Part shown: piece after piece, positions 8,009 through 16,434 of the stretch
Numbering within the stretch: the first letter of the stretch is position 1
How the letters are laid out: every line of letters starts with the position of its first letter
Source: Pseudomonas sp. 5P_3.1_Bac2
Lineage (GTDB): Bacteria > Pseudomonadota > Gammaproteobacteria > Pseudomonadales > Pseudomonadaceae
Reading direction: 5' to 3'
NCBI RefSeq assembly: GCF_025465995.1
Contig: NZ_JANLNY010000028.1
Location: 1 to 64,000 of the forward strand
Length of the DNA stretch: 64,000 bases
The notes under the pieces: generated by a model
Databases searched by the model: none
Seen by the model: only the letters and a program-made list of their open reading frames with translations
What the model was told of the DNA's origin: nothing
Made by a program: the position numbers and the translations under genes

Positions 8009-11000
8009 ATGCCGACAGCCAGTAAGCCATCCGCTATCAATCGCGCCATGGGTCTCGCCAGCCTCGGCTTAAGCCTGCTGTTTTTAGTGCTCGGCAGCCT
8101 GGCGTTGAATGAGCGGCAAACCCTCTGGCAGCGGCAGTTGACTCAACAGCATCAGGCCCACGCGCAGGCCCTGGCCAACGCGGAGCACACCGCGCAGCAA
8201 CAAGCGCTGATGATCGCCCAAGGCTTAGCCAGCGACGCGCAACTGGCCGATCTGGCCTTACAAGCCAGCCTGCTTACGCCCGCAGCCGGACAAGATGAAG
8301 CGGCCCTGCAGGCCATCCGCGCACAGCTGCTCGCCAAGCTCCGCCCTGTCTGGTCGGCCCTACAAAGCAGTCAGCCCTTGCAGCTGTATCTCTATCAGGC
8401 CAACAGCGAGCAAGTGCTGCTCAGCCTTGGCGACGCCGCGCAGCCCAGCATCGCCGCCCAGGACCCGCACCTGCAAACGGTACTGCAACAAGCCAGCGCC
8501 TTTACCGGCCCCGACCTCAGCGCCCAAGGCCCGGTGCTGCGTGCGCTGTTGCCGCTGCAAGTACGTACCGAGACGGCCCTGCTCACCGCCGGCGTTTTGG
8601 AAGTGCGCCTGCCCCTGCTCAATGCCTTACAGGCTGCACAGAGTCGCTCAGACAGTGGCATTGCCCTGCGCTACCGCCCGCCGGGCGCTGCCGGCTGGCA
8701 AGTGGCGAGCCAGGCCCAGACACCCATCCAGCAGTGGCAGAATGCGCAACAGCTGCCTGGCGCAGAGGAGGGCAATAGTTTTCAGTTGCTCAGCGCGGCG
8801 CAGCGCAGTGTGCTGCTCAGCCAGCTGCCGCTGGCTACTGCCGCGCCAACCGAGCCGCCCATGTTGGCGCTGCTCTGGCACGACCTCAGCGCCCAAGCCA
8901 GCCGGCATCAGCAGCAACTGCTGTGGCTGGTCGGCAGCCTGCTGCTCGCCTGGGCCGCCAGCCAGCTCTTGCTGGCCTGGGTGTGGCTGGCCCAGCGACG
9001 CCAGCAGCAGCGCCTGCTGGCGCAGCAGCACAGCGCCCTGTTGGCCAAGCACCGCCAAGGTGAAGAGTCGCGCCAACTGCTGGCCATGATCAGCCAGGCA
9101 CAAGCGGCCTATATCAACGCCCACAACCAGCACGAAGCCTTTGATGCCTTGCTTGAGCGGATCTTGCAGATCACCGCCAGCCAGTTCGGCATGATCGGTG
9201 AGATCCTTCACGATCAACGCGGCGCGCCCTATATGCGCACCTTCGCCATCAATATTCAGGCGCTGGGTGACAGCTTCAGCGAGTACCACCAACTGGCGCG
9301 CAGCGGTCTGGAATTTAAGAACCCCTACAGCCTGTTTGGCCAGGTCATCCGCAGTGGCCAACCGTTGGTGACCAACGCTCCCAGTCAGCATCCCCATAGC
9401 GGCGGCACGCCCCAAGGCCATCCACCGCTGCATAGCTTTGCCGGCTTGCCGTTGCACGCCAACGGCCAATTGCTCGGCGTACTGGCCTTGGCCAATCGCC
9501 CAGGCGGCTACCCCGCTGACTTCGTTGAGCAGCTGCAACCGCTGCTCACCACCCTTGGCCAACTGTTCCAGGCACTGCAACGCGACCGCCAGCGCGAGCT
9601 GGCCCAGCAGCGCATTCAGCGCCAGCAACGGGTGCTGCAATTGCTCAATGAAGTGGCGGCGCTGCCCAAGCTGGATCGGCAACATTTGCTCAGTGAAGCG
9701 CTGCGCATCGGCACGCAGTTTTACGCCATGGATCAGGCCCTGGTTGGCCGGCTTGAGGGCGCCGAGCTGCTCGTCTTGGCGCAACTGCCCAGCGTCCACA
9801 GCAGCAGCGATGAACCACGCTTAGCCCTGGAGCAACGCTGCTGCGCCGCCACCCTGAGGCAAGACGATGTGCTGGCCTTGGCGGATGTGCGCGACAGTCG
9901 CCTCAGCAACCTATCCAGCGTGCTCGCCAGCGGGGTGCAGAGTTATATCGGCATAAGCATCTGGGTCGCCGGACAACGCTTCGGCACCCTCAGCTTTGCC
10001 AGTGCGAAGGTGCGCAGCACTCCTTTCGATGAGGCCGATGAAGAATTTATCCGCCTGTTGGCGCGTTGGGTCGGCGCCACCTTGGAGCGCTTGGAGCACG
10101 AAGAACAAACCCGGCAGGCGCGGCGCTTTTTGCAAACCGTGCTGGATTCCGCCACGGGCGTGAGCATCATCACCACCGACACCCAGGGCATCATTACCCT
10201 GTTCAACGCCGGTGCCGAACGCCTGCTGGGCTATCGCAGCGCTGAGGTGATCGGCCAGCACAGCCCGCTGCTGTATCACCTCAGTGACGAGCTGCAAGCG
10301 CGCTGCACCCAGCTCAGCCAGCAGGAAGGCCGGCCCATCAGTGGTTTTGAGCTGTTGGTGCACACGCTGCGCAACGGTGAGCCACAAACCCGACAGTGGA
10401 CCTATGTGCGCAAAAATGGCGAGCCACGGGTGGTCAACCTGACCGTCAGCGCCATGTTTGACAGCCACGGCAAGCTCAGCGGTTATCTGGGCATCGCCAG
10501 CGATATCAACGAACTGCAACAAGCCACCCAGGCCCTGCAAACAAGCGAGCGGCGCTTTCGCAGCCTGGTCGCCAACCTGCCCGGTGCGGTGTATCGCTGC
10601 CGCAGCGATGAGGCCTGGAGCATGAGTTACCTCAGCGAAGAAATTGCCGCCATCAGCGGCTACAACGCCAGCGACTTTATCAATAACCGCGTACGCAGCT
10701 TCGCCAGCATCATCCACCCCGATGACCGCGAGCCTTTGCAACGCGAATCCGCAGCGCTTGCCGCGCAGAGCAACTTCGAGCTGACCTACCGGGTGATCCA
10801 CGCCGACGGTCATAGTGTCTGGGTGCGCGACAAAGGTCGCAGCGAATACAACGCCCAAGGCGAGCTGGAATGGATTTCCGGGTTTATCTGGGACATCAGC
10901 GACCGCAAGAACGTCGAGGATCAGCTCAATCTCAGCCAGCAGCGCTTTAGCAGTGCCTTTAACACCGCCCCGCAAGGCATGGCGCTGGTGTCTATCGATG

Positions 11001-12418
11001 GCCGCTGGCTGGAGGTCAACCAGGCGCTGTGCGACATGCTCGGCTACAGCAGCGAGCAGTTGCTGAGCCGCACCTACCAAAGCATCACCCACCCCGACGA
11101 CCGTGAATATGACCAGCATGACGTAGATGACCTGATCAGCGGCATCGCCCACAGCATCCAGCGCGAGAAGCGCTACTTGGACAGCCAAGGGCGGGTCATA
11201 TGGGTGCTGATCAGCGCCTCGCTGGTACGCGACAGCCATGGCCAGCCGGTGCACTTAGTCGCGCAGATTCAGGACTTCAACGAGCGCATCAGCGCCGAGG
11301 CGGCGATCCGCGAGCGCGAGGAATACCTGCACACCCTGCTCGATAACGTCCTCGATGCGATCATCACCATCGACCCGCAAGGCTATATCGAAAACTTTAA
11401 CCACGCCGCCGAACGCATCTTTGGCTACAGCCATCTCGAAGCGTCCGGCCACCGCATCAGCATGCTGATCGCCGATGGCCGGCGCATCCTCCAACCGCGG
11501 CACCTGAGCAGCTACCTGCGCAGCGGTATCAAGCAGGTGCTGGGCAAAGAAATCGAGCTGTTGGCGCGGCGCAGCAATGGCGAAGTGTTCACCGTGGAGC
11601 TGGCGATTTCGCAAATCAGCCACCAGGGCGCGCGGCGTTTTATTGCGGTGATCCGCGACATCGAAGAGCGCAAACGCATCGAGCGCATGAAGAACGAATT
11701 TGTCGCCACCGTCAGCCACGAACTGCGCACCCCGCTGACCGCCATCGCCGGCTCCTTAGGTCTGATCAACGGCGGCGTGGCCGGGCCGGTGCCTGCGGCC
11801 ATGCAGCACATGCTGCAAATCGCCGAAGACAACAGCCAGCGCCTCAAACTGCTGATCAACGACCTGCTCGATATGGAGAAGCTGGTGGCCGGCGAAATGC
11901 ACTTTGACTTGCACGTGCTCGCCCTCGAGCCGCTGTTGCAGCAAGCCATCGAGCATAACCAGCCGTACGCGCAACAGTTGCAGGTGCACTTGCAGTTACT
12001 GGTTCCGGCGAGCGCCTGCTATGTACTGGTTGATCCACTGCGCCTGAGCCAAGTGCTCGCCAACTTGTTGTCCAACGCGGCAAAATTCTCCCCGCCCGGG
12101 CAACGTGTGGAAGTCAGTGTGCAGCAGCAGGCCGAACAGGTGCGCATCAACGTGCGCGATTATGGCCGCGGCATTAGTGAAAAATTCCAAGCCCGGATTT
12201 TCAGTAAATTCTCCCAAGCCGACGCCACCGACACCCGCCAACAAGGCGGTACGGGCTTAGGTTTAGCTATCTGTAAGGAAATTATGCAACGCATGGGCGG
12301 CCACATCGGCTTCACTTCCCACGAAGGGCAAGGCACGACGTTCTGGTTTGAACTCGCGCTGCAACCACAACCCGACACCCCGCCTAATCCGCCAATAAGT
12401 GCCGCCGACCATGCCTGA
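8009..12418 (+). CDS. Giant GAF/PAS membrane sensor histidine kinase
   Basis: A 1469-residue kinase starting at ATG 8009 (CAGAGGCG upstream); the in-frame GTG at 7988 is less likely. Layout: TM1 about 13-35, a roughly 265-residue Gln/Ala-rich periplasmic domain, TM2 about 300-325, GAF 1 from about 373, GAF 2 from about 542, four PAS units starting near 704, 849, 978 and 1104, HisKA from about 1226 (FVATVSHELRTPL, phospho-His near 1236), and HATPase_c with N-box LLSNAAKF (about 1352), GRGIS and GGTGLGLAI (about 1413). There is no receiver or Hpt domain of its own. Its stop overlaps the following receiver gene by eight bases, so phosphate most likely passes to that protein. The signal sensed is unknown. 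Confidence 0.92.
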   Translation: MPTASKPSAINRAMGLASLGLSLLFLVLGSLALNERQTLWQRQLTQQHQAHAQALANAEHTAQQQALMIAQGLASDAQLADLALQASLLTPAAGQDEAALQAIRAQLLAKLRPVWSALQSSQPLQLYLYQANSEQVLLSLGDAAQPSIAAQDPHLQTVLQQASAFTGPDLSAQGPVLRALLPLQVRTETALLTAGVLEVRLPLLNALQAAQSRSDSGIALRYRPPGAAGWQVASQAQTPIQQWQNAQQLPGAEEGNSFQLLSAAQRSVLLSQLPLATAAPTEPPMLALLWHDLSAQASRHQQQLLWLVGSLLLAWAASQLLLAWVWLAQRRQQQRLLAQQHSALLAKHRQGEESRQLLAMISQAQAAYINAHNQHEAFDALLERILQITASQFGMIGEILHDQRGAPYMRTFAINIQALGDSFSEYHQLARSGLEFKNPYSLFGQVIRSGQPLVTNAPSQHPHSGGTPQGHPPLHSFAGLPLHANGQLLGVLALANRPGGYPADFVEQLQPLLTTLGQLFQALQRDRQRELAQQRIQRQQRVLQLLNEVAALPKLDRQHLLSEALRIGTQFYAMDQALVGRLEGAELLVLAQLPSVHSSSDEPRLALEQRCCAATLRQDDVLALADVRDSRLSNLSSVLASGVQSYIGISIWVAGQRFGTLSFASAKVRSTPFDEADEEFIRLLARWVGATLERLEHEEQTRQARRFLQTVLDSATGVSIITTDTQGIITLFNAGAERLLGYRSAEVIGQHSPLLYHLSDELQARCTQLSQQEGRPISGFELLVHTLRNGEPQTRQWTYVRKNGEPRVVNLTVSAMFDSHGKLSGYLGIASDINELQQATQALQTSERRFRSLVANLPGAVYRCRSDEAWSMSYLSEEIAAISGYNASDFINNRVRSFASIIHPDDREPLQRESAALAAQSNFELTYRVIHADGHSVWVRDKGRSEYNAQGELEWISGFIWDISDRKNVEDQLNLSQQRFSSAFNTAPQGMALVSIDGRWLEVNQALCDMLGYSSEQLLSRTYQSITHPDDREYDQHDVDDLISGIAHSIQREKRYLDSQGRVIWVLISASLVRDSHGQPVHLVAQIQDFNERISAEAAIREREEYLHTLLDNVLDAIITIDPQGYIENFNHAAERIFGYSHLEASGHRISMLIADGRRILQPRHLSSYLRSGIKQVLGKEIELLARRSNGEVFTVELAISQISHQGARRFIAVIRDIEERKRIERMKNEFVATVSHELRTPLTAIAGSLGLINGGVAGPVPAAMQHMLQIAEDNSQRLKLLINDLLDMEKLVAGEMHFDLHVLALEPLLQQAIEHNQPYAQQLQVHLQLLVPASACYVLVDPLRLSQVLANLLSNAAKFSPPGQRVEVSVQQQAEQVRINVRDYGRGISEKFQARIFSKFSQADATDTRQQGGTGLGLAICKEIMQRMGGHIGFTSHEGQGTTFWFELALQPQPDTPPNPPISAADHA

Positions 12419-12797
12419 GCTTAAGCGCATCCTACATATCGAAGATGACCCGTCGATCCAAGCAGTGACCAAACTCGCCCTCGAAGCCCTCGGTGGCTTT
12501 AGCGTGCGCAGTTGCAGCAGTGGCCAGCAAGCGCTGGAGCAACTGCTGGAGTTCGCCCCTGACTTTATCCTTCTCGACGTGATGATGCCGGACATGGACG
12601 GCCCGCAAACCCTGATCCAGATCAGTCAGTTAATCGATATCCAGCAAGTGCCCGTGGTGTTTATGACGGCAAAGGTGCAACCTGCGCAAATCGCCCATTA
12701 CCTAAGCCTTGGCGCGCAGGACGTGATTATTAAACCCTTTGATCCCATGCAACTGGCCAAGCAAGTTCGCCACATCTGGAGCCAGCGCCATGGCTGA
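12411..12797 (+). CDS. Single-domain response regulator (REC)
   Basis: A 128-residue stand-alone receiver with no output domain. The acidic pair E11-D12-D13 (HIEDDPS), phospho-acceptor D56 (FILLDVMMPDMDG), T86 (VFMTAK) and K108 (VIIKPFDP) are all present, so it should be phosphorylatable. The ATG at 12411 overlaps the kinase stop; a GTG at 12399 is an alternative. Its own stop overlaps the start of the next gene by eight bases. Lone receivers in such positions usually shuttle phosphate between a kinase and an Hpt domain, and the next gene begins with an Hpt domain. That role is inferred. Confidence 0.93.
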   Translation: MPELKRILHIEDDPSIQAVTKLALEALGGFSVRSCSSGQQALEQLLEFAPDFILLDVMMPDMDGPQTLIQISQLIDIQQVPVVFMTAKVQPAQIAHYLSLGAQDVIIKPFDPMQLAKQVRHIWSQRHG

Positions 12798-14433
12798 TGG
12801 TGCCAGCGAATTACAAGCCCAGCTTAAGCTCCTCAGCGACGCCTTCGCCCAGCGTTTGCACGATGATCTGCCAGCCCTTGGTCACCTCGCCGAGCAGTTG
12901 GCCAACAGCCCCGGACAGCCTGAGCAACTGCGCTTGCTGCAAGCCCTGCACGAGCAGTTGCACCGCCTCGCCGGCGCCGCCGGCACCTTTGGTTTTGTCC
13001 GCCTCGGCCAGCAAGTGCATGAGCTGGAGCGCCAAACCGAACACTGGCAGCAGTACCTAAGCCAAGCCCAACCGCTGCTCAGCGACTTTATCGCGAGCGT
13101 GCAGAACCTCGCCGGCCAGAGGTTTAGCCAAGAGCAGGAGGTGGCCGACTACCAGAGCCACATCCCCGCGCCGCAACCCCACCACGCTGACCGGCTGATC
13201 TACATCCTCGAAGCGCAACCGGCGTTGGGCGACTATATCCGCCTGACCCTGGGTAACTTCGGCTATCGCACGGCGCACTTCAGCACCCTGCAAGCGCTAG
13301 ATGCCGCGGTGAGCCTAGAGCGTCCCGACGCACTGATCCTCGACCTGGAGCTGCCGGCTAGCCAAGGCAGCGCCCTGGACTACGCCAGCCAGTTGCAGCA
13401 ACGTCTGGCGCAGCCCTTGCCGCTACTGGTGATCAGCAACCGCAGCGACTTCGCCACCCAGTTGCAGGCGGTGCGGGCCGGCGCGGAAGGTTTTTTCAAC
13501 AAGCCGCTGGATATCGCCCAGCTGGAAAACAGCCTCGAAGGCTGCTTTGCCCAGCAGCACGGCGAGCCGTACCGGGTGCTGATCATCGATGACGATCGCG
13601 AGCTGGCCAAGCGCTACAGCCTGATTTTGCGCAGCGCCCATATGCAGGTGGAGATGCTCCACGAGCCGGATAACATCTTCAGCTGCATGCACAACTTCAA
13701 CCCCGAGGTGATCCTCCTCGACGTGAGCATGCCCGGCTGTACCGGCCCCGAGTTGGCCCAAATCATTCGTCTCAACGACGACTGGTTGCGCGTGCCCATC
13801 GTTTATCTGTCGGCGGAAACCGACATCACCCGCCAGATGAATGCACTGATCAAGGCTGGCGATGATTTCGTCACCAAGCCTATCAGCGATCACGCCTTAG
13901 TCGCTGCCGTGTTCTCCCGCGCGCAACGGGCCCGCCAGTTGAGCCAGGCGCTGGCCCGCGACAGCCTGACCGGCCTGCTCAAGCACGCCGACATCAAAGA
14001 GCAGGTGGCAATCGAGCAAGCCCGCGCCCTGCGCAGCGGTAAGCCAGCCAGCGTGGCCATGCTCGATATCGACTTCTTCAAGAAGGTCAACGACAGCTAC
14101 GGCCACGCTGCCGGCGACAGTGTGATCCGCGCCCTGGCCAATCTGTTGCGCCAGCGCCTGCGGCGCATTGACAGCCTCGGCCGGTACGGCGGCGAAGAGT
14201 TTCTGCTGGTATTGCCGGACTGCACGGCCGAGCAGGCACGACGGATTCTCGATGAGATTCGCCAGCGCTTTGCCGACCTGCAATTTGTCGCCGGCGAGCA
14301 GCATTTCAGCGTCACCCTGAGCGTCGGCATCGCCTCCACCGCCGAGTACCCCGGCCCCACCGACGCCCTGCTGGAACAGGCCGATCGCGCGCTGTACAGC
14401 GCGAAAAACAGCGGGCGTAACTGCGTGGTTTAA
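12790..14433 (+). CDS. Hpt-REC-REC-GGDEF diguanylate cyclase
   Basis: A 547-residue cytosolic protein from ATG 12790, which overlaps the preceding stop. An Hpt-like four-helix segment (about 5-110) carries LHRLAGAAGTFG with candidate phospho-His H58. REC 1 (about 133-255) keeps the acceptor Asp (LILDLELP) and Lys (NKPL) but has LEAQ in place of the acidic pair, so it may be degenerate. REC 2 (about 258-380) is complete (LIIDDDRE, VILLDVSMPG, VTKPIS). The GGDEF domain has GGEEF with RRID five residues upstream, a good inhibitory RxxD site, so active feedback-controlled c-di-GMP synthesis is expected. The REC-REC-GGDEF part resembles PleD; the added Hpt domain is unusual. Confidence 0.92.
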   Translation: MADGASELQAQLKLLSDAFAQRLHDDLPALGHLAEQLANSPGQPEQLRLLQALHEQLHRLAGAAGTFGFVRLGQQVHELERQTEHWQQYLSQAQPLLSDFIASVQNLAGQRFSQEQEVADYQSHIPAPQPHHADRLIYILEAQPALGDYIRLTLGNFGYRTAHFSTLQALDAAVSLERPDALILDLELPASQGSALDYASQLQQRLAQPLPLLVISNRSDFATQLQAVRAGAEGFFNKPLDIAQLENSLEGCFAQQHGEPYRVLIIDDDRELAKRYSLILRSAHMQVEMLHEPDNIFSCMHNFNPEVILLDVSMPGCTGPELAQIIRLNDDWLRVPIVYLSAETDITRQMNALIKAGDDFVTKPISDHALVAAVFSRAQRARQLSQALARDSLTGLLKHADIKEQVAIEQARALRSGKPASVAMLDIDFFKKVNDSYGHAAGDSVIRALANLLRQRLRRIDSLGRYGGEEFLLVLPDCTAEQARRILDEIRQRFADLQFVAGEQHFSVTLSVGIASTAEYPGPTDALLEQADRALYSAKNSGRNCVV

Positions 14434-14507
14434 ACGAGAAATAAGGCACGTAAGTACTATAAAAGCCGGTCTTGTACTTGGCTTCGTGAAAAATTGAGCG
14501 TATGTTT

Positions 14508-14536
14508 TCATGAAATTATTTTAATAATATTCATGA
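14508..14536. promoter_or_regulatory. Palindromic operator candidate before puuB-like gene
   Basis: Perfect seven-base arms TCATGAA (14508-14514) and TTCATGA (14530-14536) enclose an A+T-rich core that contains a second dyad, ATTATT (14515-14520) with AATAAT (14523-14528). The site ends eight bases before the ATG of the PuuB-like gene, so a bound repressor would block transcription or ribosome access. The HTH-cupin regulator encoded two genes along is the natural candidate to bind it. This is inference; no motif search was run. Confidence 0.5.
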
Positions 14537-14543
14537 GGCAGCC

Positions 14544-15833
14544 ATGTTCAAGCAGTCCGCCCAGCATCTCGACACCTATTACGCCGCTTGCTACCCCGGC
14601 GCGATCCCGCAACGTCGCCCCTTGCAGGAGGACCTCGAGTGCGATGTGTTGATTGTCGGTGGTGGCTTTAGCGGCTTGCACACGGCCCTGCGTTTAAGCC
14701 TGGCCGGTAAGAAGGTGGTGGTACTGGAAGCCAGCCGCCTGGCCTGGGCCGCCTCCGGGCGCAACGGTGGCCAGGCCTTGCCGGGTTGGTCGTGCGATAT
14801 GCCACCTTTTGAGCAAGCACTGGGCCTGTCCGGGGCCCGCAGTCTGTGGGACAGCATGGTCTGGGCCGCCGAAGAACTCAGCCAGCTGCCCGGGCGCCAT
14901 GGTTTCGATATCGATTACCGCAAAGGCGCGCTGTACAACGCCGTGCTGCCACGCCGCGTCACCCAGCTGCAAGAAAGCATCGTCGAGGCCGAACAGAAGT
15001 ACGGCTACCACCAGCTGAAATTTATCGCCAAAGCCGAACTGCCTGAGTGGATCGCCAGCCCGCGCTACCTGGCAGGGGTTTACGACGCCGGCGCCGCCCA
15101 TATCAACCCGCTGAAACTGGCCATGGGCCTGGCTGATGCGATTGAAAAGGCCGGCGGCAAAATCTTTGAGCTGAGCAAAGCGCTGACCAGCCACCCGACC
15201 CGCAACGGCTACCAAGTGCTGACCGCCAATGGAGAGATTCAGTGCGACGTGCTGGTGCTGGCCTGCAATGCCTATATCGACAAACTCGATCCGCAACTGG
15301 CCAAGCGCCTGCTGCCGGTGGGCTCTTATCAAGTGGCTACCGCGCCGCTGGACCCGGCGCTGGCGCAGTCGCTGTTCCCGAAAGGCACCTGCGCCATCGA
15401 CAACCAGTTTGTGCCGGATTACTTCCGCGTCACCCCCGACAACCGCCTGCTGTTCGGCGGCGGCTGCACTTATCTAGGGGGCATTCCGACGGATGTGCCA
15501 GCCGCTACCCGGCCCTATCTGGAGCGAGTGTTTCCGCAACTTAAAGGCGTGCAAATCGACTACGGCTGGGGCGGCCATATCGACTGCACCATGCCGCGCA
15601 CCCCGGACCTCGGCCAGCTGGGGCATAAGTACTGGCTGCAAGGTTTCTCCGGTCACGGCATCTTGCCGACCCTGGCCGCCGCCCGGGCGATCAGCGATGC
15701 CATCCTCGGTGATAACGAACTGCTGAGCCTGTACCAAGGCCTGAGCAACCCGCGCTTCCCCGGTGGCGACCTGCTGGCCGCGCCGATTGAGGCGGTGGGC
15801 AAGGCCTGGTATCGCCTGCGCGATGTGATTTAA
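14544..15833 (+). CDS. FAD-dependent gamma-glutamylpolyamine oxidase, PuuB-like
   Basis: A 429-residue DAO-type flavoprotein. The N-terminal dinucleotide site is DVLIVGGGFSGLHTALRL (about 34-51), followed by ASRLAWAASGRNGGQ, typical of PuuB and related amine oxidases. A C-terminal FAD-contact segment reads LQGFSGHGILPTLAAARA. PuuB-type enzymes oxidise gamma-glutamylputrescine or related gamma-glutamylated amines to the aldehyde, releasing ammonia and hydrogen peroxide. It is followed after 22 bases by a PauR/PuuR-like regulator and then a PuuA-like ligase, which together supply the first two steps of the gamma-glutamyl route. The exact amine is not determinable. Confidence 0.82.
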   Translation: MFKQSAQHLDTYYAACYPGAIPQRRPLQEDLECDVLIVGGGFSGLHTALRLSLAGKKVVVLEASRLAWAASGRNGGQALPGWSCDMPPFEQALGLSGARSLWDSMVWAAEELSQLPGRHGFDIDYRKGALYNAVLPRRVTQLQESIVEAEQKYGYHQLKFIAKAELPEWIASPRYLAGVYDAGAAHINPLKLAMGLADAIEKAGGKIFELSKALTSHPTRNGYQVLTANGEIQCDVLVLACNAYIDKLDPQLAKRLLPVGSYQVATAPLDPALAQSLFPKGTCAIDNQFVPDYFRVTPDNRLLFGGGCTYLGGIPTDVPAATRPYLERVFPQLKGVQIDYGWGGHIDCTMPRTPDLGQLGHKYWLQGFSGHGILPTLAAARAISDAILGDNELLSLYQGLSNPRFPGGDLLAAPIEAVGKAWYRLRDVI

Positions 15834-15855
15834 CCGCTGTGTAACGAGGTAGCCC

Positions 15856-16413
15856 ATGAACAAGCAGGAAGAAGTCGAAGGCCTCGCGATCCTGATCCGC
15901 GATCTGCGCAAACATAAGAACCTCACCTTGGGTGAGCTGGCGGCGCGTATTGATCGCTCGGTGGGCTTCTTATCGCAAGTTGAGCGCGGTCTGTCGCAGC
16001 CCACGGTGGCGGACTTAACCGCGATCAGCGAAACCTTAGGGGTGCCGACCACCTACTTCTACAGCCTGAGCAAGCCCCGCCAGTTGCGCTGGGTGACCCG
16101 CCCGGATGAGCGGCGCACCCTGTATTACGCCGGCGGCATCACCGATGTGCTGGTGTCGCCGAGCATGTCAGCGGGGTTTTCCATGCTCGACAGTCACCTG
16201 GCCCCCGGTGCCACCAGTGGCGAGGGGCATTTGAATGACAGCTCGGAGCAAGGTGGTTTTGTCCTCGAAGGAGAGCTGAGCATCTGGCTCGATAACAGCC
16301 CCGAGCCGGTGGTGCTCTACCCCAACGACAGCTTCCAGCTGCCGCCGCATTCCCAGTTTCGTTACGCCAACCTGACCGACCAACCGACGCGCGTGTTGTG
16401 GGTGTTCCGCTAA
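15856..16413 (+). CDS. HTH-XRE/cupin regulator of polyamine genes, PuuR-like
   Basis: A 185-residue regulator with an N-terminal XRE-type helix-turn-helix (about 10-65; LTLGELAARIDRSVGFLSQV as the DNA-binding core) and a C-terminal cupin_2 ligand domain (about 110-183; GFVLEGELSIWLDN, YPNDSFQLPPHSQFRYAN). The architecture is that of PuuR/PauR, which sense gamma-glutamylated polyamines or related effectors. Its place between PuuB-like and PuuA-like genes suggests it is the local regulator and autoregulated. The recognition helix differs clearly from that of the second HTH-cupin regulator at 26017-26565, so the two should bind different sites. Confidence 0.85.
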   Translation: MNKQEEVEGLAILIRDLRKHKNLTLGELAARIDRSVGFLSQVERGLSQPTVADLTAISETLGVPTTYFYSLSKPRQLRWVTRPDERRTLYYAGGITDVLVSPSMSAGFSMLDSHLAPGATSGEGHLNDSSEQGGFVLEGELSIWLDNSPEPVVLYPNDSFQLPPHSQFRYANLTDQPTRVLWVFR

Positions 16414-16434
16414 CCCCACCCGTGCAGGACCCGC

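Noticed and set aside
8648..11719. Several long minus-strand frames inside the sensor kinase
   Set aside because: They disappear at the kinase borders and have no ribosome-binding sites or domain patterns.
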